Origin: Sodiomyces alkalinus F11
Lineage: Eukaryota > Ascomycota > Sordariomycetes > Glomerellales > Plectosphaerellaceae
Direction: 5' to 3'
DNA: 64,000 nt
NCBI RefSeq assembly: GCF_003711515.1
Contig: NW_021167086.1
Span: 1,449,149 to 1,513,148 of the forward strand
Made by a program: the position numbers and the translations under genes. This document shows positions 13,101 to 25,636 of the stretch, one piece after another (positions within the stretch are counted from its first letter, which is position 1; each line of letters begins with the position of its first letter). A model generated the notes under the pieces. The model searched no databases. It was given only the letters and a program-made list of their open reading frames with translations, and was not told the DNA's origin.

Positions 13101-14000
13101 CTAATATTAATTACCCCGATCCTTCTCCTAAACAGAGTATAGTGCTACCTTAGTCGATTTATAATAATAGTTACCGCCCTTTATAGTCCCCTTAGCGTGG
13201 CGTTTATATTATTAATATAAAGGCTATTTATTAATAGGTGGCTCGCTAGTAACGCGATGCTTCGGGAAGTTAAGATCTCCTAGCTCGAGACAGTATTCCG
13301 GCTATAGTTCTAGCTCTAATATATCGGTATTAGACTAAACTGGATAGCCACTACTAGAGGGTTAAGGATAGCGCCTAGTATTAGAAGGGGGAGACTATTA
13401 AGTATTATCGGATCTCTCTTCCCGTAGCGGCTTATATCTAGCGTAGGGAAATCGAGGTATACGTCCCCGAGTATAAGGACTATAAGGAAGGTCCGGTTTA
13501 GGAGTAAAAGAAGGGAGGGAATAGGTATCTCTTATAGTAATTAGGGGAATAAAGGTATAGTTTTAACTAAATAAAGTAGCCGGGGCTAGATTAGCTAGTA
13601 GCTAGTAAATTATAACGAAATAAGCTTCCGAGCCTAAGTCGCCCGCGTAGTTAAGGGGAAGAAAGGGCCGTTACGTGGGAAAGCACGGTAGGGTAGTAAG
13701 ATTAGGGGACAATAGGTATAAAAGGAGGTCTTCTTCGTGGCTTATCTTCTTCTCTTTTCCTTCTCTTTATAATAATCCGTTTTCTACTCTATATAAGTAG
13801 ACTCTATAGGCCTATCTATCGATAAAGCCCTTATAAGAAGAATAAGGGTTATAGGTAATAGCCCGTAGTCGCTTAATTAGGCTAACGAAGCTAGGAAATC
13901 CCCGGATTTTCCGGTTTTTATTATTATTATCGCCGTTATCGTTATAATATTACGTTTTTCTTTTCTAGAGGTTTTTCTGGCGGGGCTTTTAACGCCGTTA
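10140..14000 (-). pseudogene. Gypsy G third ORF with Ulp1/C48-type cysteine protease
   Basis: A long minus-strand frame downstream of integrase can be followed, through Trp/Gln-type stops, from about 14.0 kb to about 10.14 kb. The segment at 11,450-10,540 fits a C48 (Ulp1/adenain) peptidase. It has a WINN-VDL box near 11,015-11,040 where WLND...I is usual. Catalytic His is at 10,889-10,891 (NHF-ISLILD). Asp is at 10,838-10,840 (VYDS), exactly 17 residues later, as in yeast Ulp1. Cys is at 10,676-10,678 (LCSLFV), with a TAA six codons before it where the oxyanion Gln (CAA) would sit. A Pro/Lys-rich TPK-repeat tail follows (about 10,330-10,150). Known C48 enzymes cleave SUMO or related tags; the role here is unknown. 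The upstream half is hydrophilic with no recognised domain, and the N-terminal boundary is uncertain. Confidence 0.68.
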
Positions 14001-14928
14001 ACGTAGTGTCTTAAACTTACTCTTCCAGTAATAGGTATAGTATTAGTCTTTTCTTTCTAGACGAGGAACTTACGTATAGTAGGTTTAAGGGTAATATATA
14101 TAGGCGTGGTTAGGGGAATAGGGGTATAATATTAGTAATAGGGAGAGCGATTAGTAATAGAGATTAGGCAAAGGGGCTTTAAGTAATGGAAAGGAGAGGG
14201 CTTTTATACTTTTTAAAATCAGGCTATTAAGATTAACGTAATAACTCAATAAGTTATTAGTACAAGGGTTAGTCAAGGAGGGATTTACGGTTTACGGCTT
14301 ATAGCCTTTAACGGTATTTCTCTCGATTATATTATACCCTTAGTAACCGTCCTTATACTAGTTATTCCCGATAATAACTCCTTTCCGCAGAATAGGCAGC
14401 TTATATTAAACCAGGTATAATTTAGCTTAGGTCCGATAAATTATATAGTAATTAGAGGAATAGAAGTAAAGAATTCGAGATTATAATAAAAGAAACCTAT
14501 ACTTATTATAGAAAAGAGAGTGTATAGTAGTATATCTCTATACTATCTACGTAGTTAGGCTTACGTATAAATATAATAAACGTTAAATATAGGAAAAAGT
14601 CTTCTAATCTGGGAAATATATCTAGATAGGTTTATAGTGCTTCTAATTAAGGTAATAAAGGTAAAAGTTTAAAAAAGAAACGGATTAGGGCAATAGTTAG
14701 GAAGATTATTTATAGGTTTAAGCTCTTTATACTAACGTATATCGGGACTCTAGGTGGATAAAAGACTCCGCTTTATTTACCCTTAGCCCTAAGACTACAC
14801 GCTAGCCTCCTAGCGAGTATAGGCTTTAAAAATAAAGGAAATCAGGGAAAGTGATAATAAGGAACGAAATACAGCTCGCTAGTATAATCCTCGTACTTAC
14901 TCGGGTTAAAACCTAGGCGCTATGGAAT

Positions 14929-17900
14929 CTACATCTTAACGGTACTAGACTCCCTTACCTTTTTTAACTTTTCCTCCAGCTTTTTATAATACTCCCCTAA
15001 TAACTCTCTTAGTCTCTCGGAACGGCGTAAAAGACCGTTAATAGTATAATTAGGGGAAGTAATATTATCCTTAGCCTTAGTATTTTCTTTAGGGTCCTTA
15101 TTAGATAAAAGGAGTGCTTCGGTAACTTCTTCGGTAATAGGCACTCCTCGAGTAGGGTATATAATCTTAAGCTCCTCGCTATAGTCTTATTTAAGTATAG
15201 TCTAGTCCTTAGGCTCCTAATACCTATCGTTATTTTAGATAAACTTCTTTAGGCGGTTAGCGGTAAAAATAATCCCTTTTAGTTCTTCCCTAGTAAGAGT
15301 CTTAAGGATAAAGGAATTAGTATCGTGATTGGCCTTCTAGATACGATATAGGCTATTCTATTAGTAGTCGAGCTTAAGCTTACGGCTTATATCGATAGCT
15401 TTCTTAGTATCGTAAACTAGTATAAGATCCTTAACTTATAACCTTTACTTACGGAGTACCCGGGCACGGCTAGCGTTAATATAGGTAGTCTATCGCCCTT
15501 ATTATTTAGTGATTATAGTAATAGTCGCACGTTAGTCGGTATTAAGCTAGGTAAAAGCCTTTAACCGAAGTATTATCTTATCCTTAGGGGTTTTAACGCG
15601 GCCTTAGTCTAGTACTCTTTAGGTTAGACAGGTTATCTTAATCGAGGTAATAGCCTTATAGCCGTGTAGAAGGAAGAAAGGGGTACGGCTAGTAGAAGCT
15701 CTTACCGTTATACGGTTAGCGAAAAGGATTATCGGGAGGATCTCGTAAAGGGCTTTAGGGTAAAGCTTCGACTAGATAGATAGAGTATAGGTAATAACCT
15801 TATACCCGACTTTATTAAGGCTATTAACGCAGGGGTAATAGGCTGAGGCGAGCTTTCGAGTAATCCTATAATAACGGTTTAGCTCGATTATATAACCCTT
15901 ATTCTCCGGACCTCTATCTATAAGGAGGATTATATAAAGCCTATACCTATAGATTATATCTTCCTATAAAAATAAGGTAATAGCCTTAGACGTATTTTTC
16001 TTTAGTAGTCGAGCCTTAACCTAACTTATAAATATATAGCGGGCCTTTATAAAATACTACCCGTAAAGATATTAAACGTCTAGGCTAACCTAGGTAAGAA
16101 GGAGGGCGGTCTCGGGTAGGCTTATAGCGATTAAAGGGTCCTCCTAGGAACGGCTATAGCGGGCCTAGTATTCAGAATAGGACTTGATAAACCTCTAAAC
16201 GCTCTTATAGATACTATCCTAGAAGTAGTTAGCGGCGAGGCGATAGTAAATACCCAACCTTCCTCGGTATCTGGATTTATTATAGGCTCTCCTAATCAGG
16301 TTAACCTAGGTATCCTTATCGTTAATCTAGCGCTTAGGGGTCGAATCGGCCTTAGTTACTCGGGTTTATAGTAGTCTATCCTTAAGGAATACGCGGGTAG
16401 CCCTATCTTTAACTCTACGGGCTTCCCTAGGATTTATTCCTTTAGGTACGCGAAAGGTCGTTAAACTACTTCTCGGCTTCCGGGAGGAAGATTCTATTAT
16501 CCACGAAGTTATCTAAGTCACCTTTAGTATCGTTATTAGTCTAATTAAAGGGTATTCCGGGTATCCGAGAGAGTCTATCGGCTATAGTATTCTTAGATCC
16601 TTTGGTATACTTAATATCGAAGTCGAAGGGCCGGATCCAGGCGAGCTATCGGGTAATTAGGGTATTAGGGAGGTTAGTAGTAGATTCTTTTAATTAGGAT
16701 AGGAGGGCTTAGGTATCGATTTCGAGGATAAAGTAAACTCTATAAAGGTAATTATATAGGCACTAAAGGGTCTTTAGGACTCCCCTTAGCTTTAGCTTAC
16801 TAGTATTATAGACCCTCTCCGTAGGAAACTACTATCCGCTTTTGTATCGTTCTACCGCTCTTTTATTCTTAACGTACTAACCGAGGATTCTACCCTATCT
16901 ATCTATACTAGCGTCGACGATAACGTAGATAACTCCTATATCTTCGCCGTACTAGATAGTAATTAGGATAGGGGTCCTTATAAGGGCTTTTTTAAGGGCG
17001 TCTATAGCGTATTATTAAGGCTCCTCCTACTTAAAGGTAGTATTCTTCCGTAGCAGGTCGGTTAGGGGTCTAGCAATAATAGCGAACTTATAGATCTAGA
17101 GTTAGTAAAAGCTAGCGAGACCGAGGAATAAACGAATATTAAAGACTATATTATACCTTTCCTATTCTCGGACCTTCGCTATCTTAGCCTACTTAAGGGA
17201 ATAGCTATTAGTACCGTAGATATAGCCCACGATAGTGGCTACTTTTTAAGACTACTAGCTTTTAATACCCACGATAGTGCCTTTAGCTACCTCTACGTTA
17301 AGAAGCACTTTATCGATATTAGCGATATACTCGGCTATAAAACGGCGAATTCCAGGTCTAATTAGGGTATCCTCGTAAGTAGTTATCGGTTCTTTTACTA
17401 TAATATCGTTAATAAAGGGTCTATAGTATTAGAGAATAAGGTTATAAAGGATACGGGTTATAATACGTATGAACTAGGCTATAGAGTCAGTAGCCCCTTA
17501 GGGAAGGGTATATATCCTAAAGAGTCTAATAATAGTTATAAAGGTAGTTAGATCTCGAGATTCCTCGTTAAGGGTAACCTAATTATAGCCGGAGAAAAGG
17601 TCTAAGAGGGATATAAGCTTATATATAGCGAAATCCTCGGAGAACTTATCGGCCCTAGGCGGTATAAAGGTATCTCGAAGGGTTATTAAGTTAATCTTAG
17701 TAACCGAGTTAATAAGCCGTATATTACCGTCCTTCTTCTTAACTAGGAACCAGGAGTTATAATAGGCTACGTGGCTTTCCTCGGTTACACCTTTCCTAAG
17801 GCGGTCTTTTATTATCTACACGACTATACACTCTAAAGCCTTAAGGATAGGGATCCCTTTCGCCTGCCACGCCTTATAAGAAACCGCCCTAATCTTCTAT

Positions 17901-19400
17901 AAAGAGGCTACCCGTTCGTCGAGGCGGCCATACTTAGTCTAGTCCTATATAATAGCTACCTCGCGGTTTAGGAGGACCTTTATTAGGAGCTCCTTTTCTT
18001 TAGGGGTTTAGTAGTTAACGGTCTTTAGTATAGCGTTAAGTCTTTTGGGTATAAGGCGCGAACGGGGTATAATTTTAGAAAACTTCGGTATAATTAGGCT
18101 AATAAACCGCTCGTCTTCTAGCTTCTAGTCTTCCTCTTTAATTTCTATAAGGATATCCTTCCTCTAATAGGGGTCTTTATTAAGGACACTTCTATTAGAC
18201 GGAACGTTATTAAGAGGGTAAACCTTAAGAGCCTTAGGCTTCCATATAGTATAGACGCCTTCCGGATTAAGGGGATAATACGCTGTTTTAATAAGATCCT
18301 AGGACTTCGTCCTCTTAGGCTACTATAGCCTCTTCGTTATAACCGCGGCTATACTAGTAATACTATCCTCCTCTTTTTTTAGAGCCTCGAGCGCTTTTAT
18401 CTAGGAATTATCCTACGTTATCCGGTCCTTCCGAAAATATAAGACTAAGAGGCTATTAGGGTAATTAGGCTAATAGTAGTATAGAAAAGTCGAAAGAGAT
18501 AAGTAGTTAGTGTGAATTACTTAGTATTATATAGTCGTAGTTATTATATAGAGAGCCTCCGCGACACACCTCTTATATCCTCGGCCCTAATTTCGTGGTA
18601 TCGCCCTTAAGGCTATATAAATTCTCTTCGTTAAGGGCTTTACCTCCTTTATAAACAGGAAGGCTATTAAAGCGGTAGCGTCCTTATTATCTAACTAAAA
18701 GAAAATATTATCGTCGCCCTTCTTCTTCTCCTCCTTCTTCTCCCTTACCCCCTAATCGGGCGAACCGCTAGTCCTATTATTACTCGATATTAAGGTAACG
18801 GCCCCGGACTAACTATAAAGGACGCTATCTTCCCCTTACTATCCGATACTTAGATTATTAAATCCTCCTCCTCTTAACGCTTCTCCACCTTTTTAAACTT
18901 AGGCTAGCTTTATCTATAAAGGCGGTTATCGACTTATTCCCTACTAATAATAAGGACGATAATACGAGTATCCCTGTAGGTAAAGTCTATATCGATCTAT
19001 CCGTCCTTATAGATAAAAAAGGCGTAACTATCGAGTAAGAATAGTAGGCTAAAAAGTATCCTAGGCCTTAGTCCCTCAATTACTATAAAATAGACTTTCC
19101 TATACTAGTCCCTAACCTAGAGGTGTTTTTCTAGATATCCTGTATAGTTTACCCCGTCTATATCGTTAATTCCCTTAATCGCGATATTACTTTTCCCTAT
19201 ACGGGTCCGTAATCCTAGCTTTTCTATAAGGTCTAGCCGAATAGTGTTAAAGACGGCTCCTATATTAATAACTACGTAAAAACGATTCTCCGTAGGGTAG
19301 GCCTTAGATATTCGCTTAGTTAGGCTAACCCGTATCGTTATATACTTAGCGTAAATAGTAGGAGGCTTTAGTTTATTAATCGCCGGGGCGGGCGTAATAA
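14929..19400 (-). pseudogene. Gypsy G pol: protease, RT, RNase H, integrase
   Basis: Minus-strand polyprotein, with domains in order. Protease: FYVVI-N-I-GAVFNTI at about 19,255-19,275, where VDTGA is expected, so catalytic Asp is Asn and Thr is Ile. RT (18.0-17.1 kb): the fungal gypsy signatures LVKKKDGNIRLIN, LLDLFSGYN, EESRDLT and PGIRRFI, with motif C at 17,402-17,416 reading FINDI instead of FIDDI. RNase H (about 16,960-16,560): VIVDAS, LEIDT and TIADRLSR retained. Integrase (about 16,450-15,200): first Asp in SLDV, second Asp in LIDRGPENKG (about 15,903-15,922), and Lys where the catalytic Glu should be (NSLNKVGYK, about 15,805-15,840). The last 71 codons to 14,929 form a charged, likely coiled-coil tail. 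No chromodomain was recognised. Confidence 0.82.
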
Positions 19401-19899
19401 ATAGGGCACCGTTAGGCGTAGGGGTAGTAGTAGTAGTGTTCGTAAACTATATAGGATATTTGGGTCCTAGGGGTAAGGAGTCTATAAAAGAGGCCTTTTT
19501 TAAGGTTAAGCGGATAACCTTATAAGCCTTTACTTAGTTACCGATCGACCTTAGTATCTCCTTATAGTCCGCGAGGATAACTCTATTAGTAGATAGGAGG
19601 TAAACTATAGGAACCTTAACCTCTGTCTTTAAAAGGTGCTTTAGGCCTTTCTCACAGACCCTCTATATAATAGCCTCCTAGTTAAATAAATTAAGGGTAG
19701 CCTTTTAAGCCGAGGCTTACGAGGTAGGCCGGGTAATAGTTAAGGTAGTAATAGGTCTAGATATAGGGGCTATCGAATCAGGGGCTAGTCCGTCTTCTAT
19801 ATCGGTATTATTAACTATTTCTATAACCCTTTAGGAGCTTTCTGGAGTCGATAGGGTTTATTAATTAGCCTAATTAGGGGAACCAGCTACTTTTAGCGT

Positions 19900-22750
19900 G
19901 GGTTTACTAATTCTCCCGGTCTTAATAGTATAAAGAGGGTCCTAGGGGTCGGTTAAGGTAGGCCGAGATATATACGCAGTATATACTCTAGTAGTAATAA
20001 AATTAATAGATCCCGTGACCTTAATAACTCTCGAGGCTTAAGTGGCTTAAGTGGCCTAACTACTCTAACCGGCTTATTGCTTCTATGCCTGTTTAACTAT
20101 ATACTGAATTATAAGCCTATTAGTCTCTTTAGTCTTATAGGGGAGGGTGGCGGGCTAGAAGGTCTTAATATAGAGGTCTACGAGTTCCTTAAATCGGCTA
20201 TAGAGCTTAGTAGCTAGCTAATATAGTATAAGGCGTCGGTATAGCCAATACTCGTTAACTTATAGCTTACTCTCCGGGCAGGTTACCTAGGTACCGTTCT
20301 AATCTATAACTAAATACTCGGGGAACTACCACTTAACTAGGTTATAGGCGCTATCGTGGATTAGAATAGGGTAGTTATCTCTCGAATACCCTTCTTAGCC
20401 GTAGTAGTAGTAGCGAGTTAGCGGGGGCTAGCCGTTATTCTAGACACCTCTCTGCTATCCTAGGCGGTTATCATGTTACTAGGTCGGGCGGTTATTATTA
20501 CGTTAGTTATTATTATATCTAGGGCAGGGTCCTCCGTAATAGATCTCCTCGGTGTATTAGGCATTATTAGGCTAGTGAGTAGTACTATTAGTCTAATTAG
20601 GGGTAACGAAGTGTATTAAAGTAGTTATCGTAGGCTAAGGGGCGTGCTTAAGGATGGTATAAAAGGCGTTCTTCAGATTAGACTTCGTGGCGAGGAGGGC
20701 TTAGACCTTTTCCGTGCCTATCCTCTTAGATAGGGTAAGTATTTAGGTAGTAGTGCCCCTAACGCCTTTAGCTCTATTATAAATAAGGGAAATAGTATAC
20801 TTCTTAAGGAGGTCGGCGAGCTTATCTATATCCGATTAAGAGGCTATAGATTCCTAGATTATAGTAGGCCGCCTTAAGATCGTGGGCTAGGAAGCGGTAC
20901 TATTAGGCTAATTAGACTTAGCTATACCTAGTATAGCGTCCTTATCTATAGACTTACCCTCCGCTTCCTAGATATCTATAGACTACTCGCGTAGTATCTC
21001 TAAAAGCAGCCTATAGCTCTTAACTATCTTCCTTAGATTACTGCCTCAAATCTTAAGCTTATTAGCGATAAATATATAGATATCCCTATATAAAATAGTA
21101 AGAATAATACCGTAGAGCTCGGAGTCCTCGATAAAAGTGCCTTAAACCCGCTCGGCCTTAGCTTTCTAGATAGTGATTTACTATAGTCAATCCCTAACCT
21201 AATAAACGCTATTAATCTTATATGTCTTATATCTCACCCGAAGCTAATAAACCTCGTAAAAGAAGTTAAGTTAGTAGTTAGGATCTAGATAAGAGTACTC
21301 TTTAACGAGTTTCTTAACTAGATTAGACTAATTACCTTTAACGTCTTAAACCTCTTTAACTAGGTAGTCGATAACGGGACGAATAGCCGTGTCCGTGTGT
21401 AGGTTAATATAGGTAATCTTATCGGCTTTACTAAGGCGGTTAACCTTAGTGTAGTTATCGTACTACTAAAGGAATATAAAGAGGGACTTACTACTAAAGC
21501 GGGGAGCTCTAGTAATAAGGGGATTTAGGGGTACTCTTAACATGGTAATAGTAAAGGGTAAGGCTTTAACGACCTCGGCGATAGTACTCTCTTAGTCACG
21601 GCTTATTAGGGCTTATAGCAGCTTAATTAGGTCTTTAGCGGTGGTAGGGGGCTACTAACACTTAGGGGCGGCGGTAGTAGGAGCGTTCGAAGCGGGCTAA
21701 GCAGTAAAGGCAGGCTAGGCAGGGGTAGTAATAAGGGTAGTAATAGGGGTAGTTATCGAAATAGTAGTCGGAGCCGCGGTAGATGTAGTAGTCGGCCTAG
21801 AAACGGGCGGAGGTAAGGCCGTAGCCCCGATATTATAGTTCCCCTAATTAGGGGTAGCAGAAGTGGCGGGCGTAAGAATAGGGGGAATAGCCGGTGAGGG
21901 AGCCTTATCATCGGAGTCACTAATAACGATAACGGGGGTAGGCTCGCGATACTAAGTCTAAGTATCTATAGTATTTTAGGTATAAGTGCGAGGGGGTAGT
22001 TAAATAATAATAATAGGGTTAGGGCGTTTAGGGAAAGGTTCTTTAAACTAATCGTCTAGCGAGAAAGTTCTATAGATATTCTAGATATTAGCCAGGTTAT
22101 TATATACGTTATCTCGTCTTAATAAGAGTAATAAGGTCTTTAACGAGAGGGTAGTAGCGGTCCTAGGTCTTACTCCGTGATATTTATCTTCGGTGTTAAG
22201 CTTTTCTAACTTACCTTAAAGGAAGAGGCCTCCTACGATTAGGAGAGTACCTAGTAGTAAAGGGGCTATACTCACGGATATTAATATTAGTAATACTAGG
22301 CGCTAAGTCTTACGAAGAAGTATTATAACTTACTTACAGGGTCCGTAAAGGTCTTATCTATTAGACTATCGGGTCCTTATATAAGTTATCGTTATTTCGC
22401 TTCCACGCTCGGTATTAGTACTTTCCTTAGGTTATTAGGGGTTTATTACCCTAATCCGGGTAAGCTACTCTTAGCGGTCTTATCTTTTCTTCGCTATTAT
22501 ACGAGAGTCTATTTTAATTAGTGGTAGGGGTTATAAGCCCCTTATTAAGTCTATTCTATATCCGGAATCTAACTCCATCGCGATCTAAGCGGTTTTTTCC
22601 GTTCCTATAATTACCACCTCCGCGGCGGCGGGTCTTATAATTAAAAATACTAAAGGTGCTTCCTATCTTACCTATATAATCGTTTCTTTTTCTAAATCTA
22701 TTAGGGTAAATCTCCCCTCGGTCTTAAAGCGTTAAATCCTTCCTCGGTTA
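19900..22750 (-). pseudogene. Gypsy G gag
   Basis: A minus-strand frame upstream of the protease encodes a Gag-type protein. The clearest landmark is a nucleocapsid zinc knuckle at 20,371-20,412. The spacing is x-x2-x-x4-x-x4-x with GQEG and SRDN between the ligands, but all four ligand positions (three Cys and one His) read Tyr (TAC/TAT). Upstream, at 22.0-20.6 kb, the frame is long and alpha-helix-like with charged residues, and has Trp/Gln-type stops. Ser/Pro/Ala-rich tracts near 21.6-21.9 kb suggest a linker. Gag packages element RNA in the cytoplasm. Start and end are approximate, and gag and pol may have been one frame. Confidence 0.65.
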
Positions 22751-22871
22751 TTATCTTTATATTCTTTAGGGGTTATTAACTAATAGTCCGTTTAGAAGGG
22801 CCGGAACCTCCCTTAAGCGCCTCCGTTACTCTAATTAGGATTAGATCACTTTAGGGACGCCGAATAAATCT

Positions 22872-22885
22872 GCCTCCGAGCACTA
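22872..22885 (-). promoter_or_regulatory. Candidate primer-binding site of gypsy G
   Basis: Just inside the 5' LTR the minus strand reads TAGTGCTCGGAGGC, three bases after the LTR end. With the first TAG restored to TGG in thought, this is the usual TGG start that pairs with a tRNA 3' CCA end. The tRNA species was not identified. Confidence 0.35.
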
Positions 22886-22888
22886 TAG

Positions 22889-23250
22889 TATAACTGGATA
22901 AAGATATAGTAGCACTAGATCTTTAAGATAAAGATTAGATAAAGAGGTTAGTCTAGCAAAACCACGATATATAACTAAAATATAACCAACACCGCTATAA
23001 CCTTTACCGAAAAAGTAGATCGGTAGTTAGTATTCTGATTAGGGTAATATAAGTTAAACTGGAAAGATACCTTAAACGTAGAACAGGTAATTATAAAAGA
23101 GGATAATAATTAAAATAATCGTCCCTCGATAGGGATATCTAGAGCCTGTCCTTAATATATATATATGGGAGGCGGATCCCGTAGTCTTAAGAAGGGAGGT
23201 TATATAACCGGCTGCCGACACTATATTAACGCCGTATCTACACGGTTATA
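22889..23250 (-). repeat. Gypsy G 5' LTR
   Basis: The 362-bp partner of 9,018-9,377. It starts TATAAC and ends GTTATA, followed by the target copy ATAA. It interrupts the protease frame of copia H. Confidence 0.88.
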
Positions 23251-24644
23251 ATAAGTAATTCAGAAGCTATAATACCTTTCCGGTATCTTTAAAAGTTATA
23301 AAGTAGTTTCCAGTATCTAATATGTTTATACTATTCGCCTAACCCTAACTTATAGTTCTAGTAGCAGTTTTATACGTGGAGGAAAGAGATTTATTAGCTA
23401 GTATCTACGCTATAGCACTAGTATCGATACGGAACTTCAAATTAAAATTAAAGCTATCTTCTACTCGAACCTTATATATCTTTTCCACTAACCGATCTAT
23501 ATTAAGGTTAGTATCTTTATTAGGCGGTTAGTTTTAAGTTATAAGTACATAATCTATATCTATAAGGTCTTCGGCGTAGGGATTCGGAAAAAGGTCTTTA
23601 AAGTCGATTTGGACTTTATCTTTGTCTTCTAGTTCTTTAACTTCTGCATGCTTTTTAGGCTCTGCTTCTAGTTATTTCGTTAAAACGACGATATTAACTA
23701 ACTCTTTACAGCTAGAGTCAGAGTCGCTTTTAGAGCTGCTTTTAAATACTGCTTTCACGAGACTTATCCACCACTGCGTTTTCTTTTTTAAAAGCTAGGC
23801 GTTAGGGGGCCTTTCCTTAGCCTGTTTCGGGTTTATAACTCGACTTTTCGCATCCTTTATTACCCAGGTCTTAGGGGCCTTTTCCGGGCACAAGAAGAAG
23901 TAATCTATAGAGGTATAGCCTAGTTTTGTATAGTTTTCACAGAAAAGGCCCTTCTATATCTTCTAGGGCTTTCTAGACCCCTTTTTCTGGATTAAAAGGG
24001 TAATATTCGATCCTTTATCGAGTTTTCGACAGGCCTTACTTCCTTTATTAATTTATCCAGCGTATAGCTTTCTAGGTCGTGGCGAAAGGACTAGGTAATC
24101 TGGTTCTAGATAAAGTCGTATCTCCTATCTAGGCTATTTAGGATACAGATAAAACCGACTTTATTCGGAAAAGCGATTTCCCGGCTCTTTAATACGATTA
24201 GTCTCTCTTAAACCTTATATCAGAAGGCTTCTAAACTAGGGAATTCAAGACTATAATATTAAAAAACGACGTTAAAACGTCGTAGTCGGCTTAAAAACCC
24301 TTAATTTCGAAAAGGTCTTTTAACTTAGACTAGACCTCGGAGGCGATATTTATTCCCTGGACCTATATTAAAGGTCCTTCTAAAGGGGCGGAGGGTATAT
24401 CTCCAGTAGCCTTAAAGGAGTTTTCTTTCTGCCGTATAATAATATTCTAGGAGAGAGGTTCTATAACTTCGCTTAGAAGCTTACCCTTACGGGCAAAATA
24501 GGTATATATCCCTATAGTCTATAAGTAGTAGTCCTCACTGCCACGCAGGTTCTAGATAGAAATTTCCTTAATAGATTCTTAATAGGCTATTCTTAAGCTT
24601 TTTAATAGTATAGCTCTCTTGAAAAACGGTTAACAAACGGGCAT
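23251..24644 (-). pseudogene. Copia H: gag and protease
   Basis: The minus-strand frame starts at an ATG at 24,642-24,644 and runs through a copia-type Gag, with an RRYDFIWNQI-like helix segment near 24,120. A zinc knuckle at about 23,900-23,945 keeps only the first Cys (FCENYTKLGYTSIDY); the second Cys, the His and the last Cys are Tyr. The aspartic protease follows near 23,415-23,430 with DTSA where DTGA is expected, so the Asp survives. At 23,251 the frame meets the gypsy LTR. Joining to 2,390 with a single ATAA gives a continuous LLNYLYIPKLGT, which matches the LYIP-GLGTNLLS region after copia proteases. The 5' LTR of H was not found. Confidence 0.78.
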
Positions 24645-24675
24645 TTTTCCTTTAAAGGGAAAGAGAGCGGTGGAG

Positions 24676-24780
24676 GGTATTAGGGTAAAGGGTATTAGGG
24701 TAAAGGGTATTAGGGTAAAGGGCATTAGGGTAAAGGGTATTAGGGTAAAGGGTATTAGGGTAAAAGGTATTAGGGTAGAG
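24676..24780 (+). repeat. 15-bp minisatellite, 7 units
   Basis: Seven near-perfect copies of GGTATTAGGGTAAAG stand in a row, and a partial eighth follows. Each unit contains the hexamer TTAGGG. Changes are single-base (GGCATT in unit 4, TAAAA in unit 6, TAGAG in unit 7). The array is uniform compared with its decayed neighbours. It creates a spurious 65-codon frame of GIRVK repeats. Confidence 0.9.
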
Positions 24781-25222
24781 GGTATAGTAGATAGAAGGGA
24801 GGGTTCTATTATAGGACTTTTCTTTAAGGGTTTCCTAAAAAAGGGGGAGATTTCGAGGGGTTTTTAAAAAGAAGAAGTTTTTTAATGGGCTTTTAAAGAA
24901 GATTTCCTTAGTTACGTTCCGGGCCTATAACCTGTTAAGAAAGCTTACTGGAAGCGGAAGACAGGAAAAATAAAGAAGACGTAAAGTGGTTACATTCAGG
25001 AAAAGATATGCTATTCTATAGAAGAGGTAATAAAGGAGGGAAGAATAATATCTGCAGAAGAGGGAGATAAAGCCATATATATAATCCTAGTAGACCTATG
25101 TTTCCTAGATACCTTAGAGGTAGAAGGTAGAAAGTCTCGTATAAAGCTTAGGCCCCTTAGAGGTCCTAGGGTCCTGTAGGCTCCCCTAAGCTACTACACG
25201 CTTAGGCCTTCTAATAAGCCCT
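24781..25222. other. Non-coding spacer with partial 54-bp repeat
   Basis: I see no gene here. The right end, about 25,146-25,222, contains one and a part copies of a roughly 54-bp unit starting CTTAGGCCCC. The same unit continues on the other side of element F at 30,136-30,190, so F may have inserted into it. Confidence 0.5.
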
Positions 25223-25636
25223 TACTAGGCAAATCCCTGGCCAGCCAGTACTATAGGACCTAGAAGGATCTAGGATTTAATATGCCCTATCAGGGCACGA
25301 CTCTGGCCAGCTAACACTATCGGACCTAGGGAACCCAGGATTTAGAGGGTGACCTTTACTATAGTAAAAGAGGTGTAATAAAGATATCTTCCCTAAGCTA
25401 AGGGGGCGCGCCCCCGGGACTTAAGTATTCCACGGGTAAACCCCGTAGAATCCTCGGCTCTTACGTATAAGAACCCGGGGGATTCCCCGGTATTCACTAA
25501 TTATACCCTAGGGAAGGTATAGTATACCCTAAAGGTATTTATAGTATACCCCGTAGGTGTTATAGCTTATACTATATTACTGCTAGGGTACCCTGTGGTA
25601 TGCCCTAGTATTCCTAGTATAATCTAAGGCGTATTA
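25223..25636. repeat. Element F left terminal repeat
   Basis: A 414-bp direct repeat. It holds an internal tandem duplication (CCCTGGCCAGCCAGTACTAT then ACTCTGGCCAGCTAACACTAT) and several short palindromes around GGCGCGCCCCCGGG and TATAGTATACC. No ORF. Confidence 0.8.

Larger units (their letters stand above)
9018..23250 (-). mobile_element. Gypsy G: Ty3/gypsy LTR retrotransposon with extra ORF
   Basis: This 14.2-kb element on the minus strand has two LTRs of about 360 bp in direct orientation. Each starts TATAAC and ends GTTATA, which fits TGTAAC...GTTACA after RIP. The insertion duplicated four bases, ATAA, seen at 2,391-2,394 (moved by LINE A) and at 23,251-23,254. Domain order along the minus strand is gag, protease, RT, RNase H, integrase, then an extra ORF with a C48-type protease. 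That order (integrase after RNase H) is the Ty3/gypsy order. An internal region of 13.5 kb is far longer than the usual 5-7 kb, mostly because of the extra ORF and a long gag. Catalytic residues of protease, RT and integrase are altered. Confidence 0.85.

Noticed and set aside
12600..13520. Hydrophobic minus-strand frame resembling a multi-span membrane or envelope-like protein downstream of gypsy integrase
   Set aside because: A neighbouring frame over the same bases is hydrophilic, continues for thousands of bases into the C48 domain, and has stops at Trp/Gln-type positions. The hydrophobic frame is most likely its shadow.
24676..24780. Chromosome end or true telomere
   Set aside because: TTAGGG occurs once per 15 bases, not in tandem, and retrotransposon sequence lies on both sides.
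24670..24867. 65-codon protein of GIRVK repeats
   Set aside because: It is the translation of a 15-bp minisatellite with no other protein-like feature.
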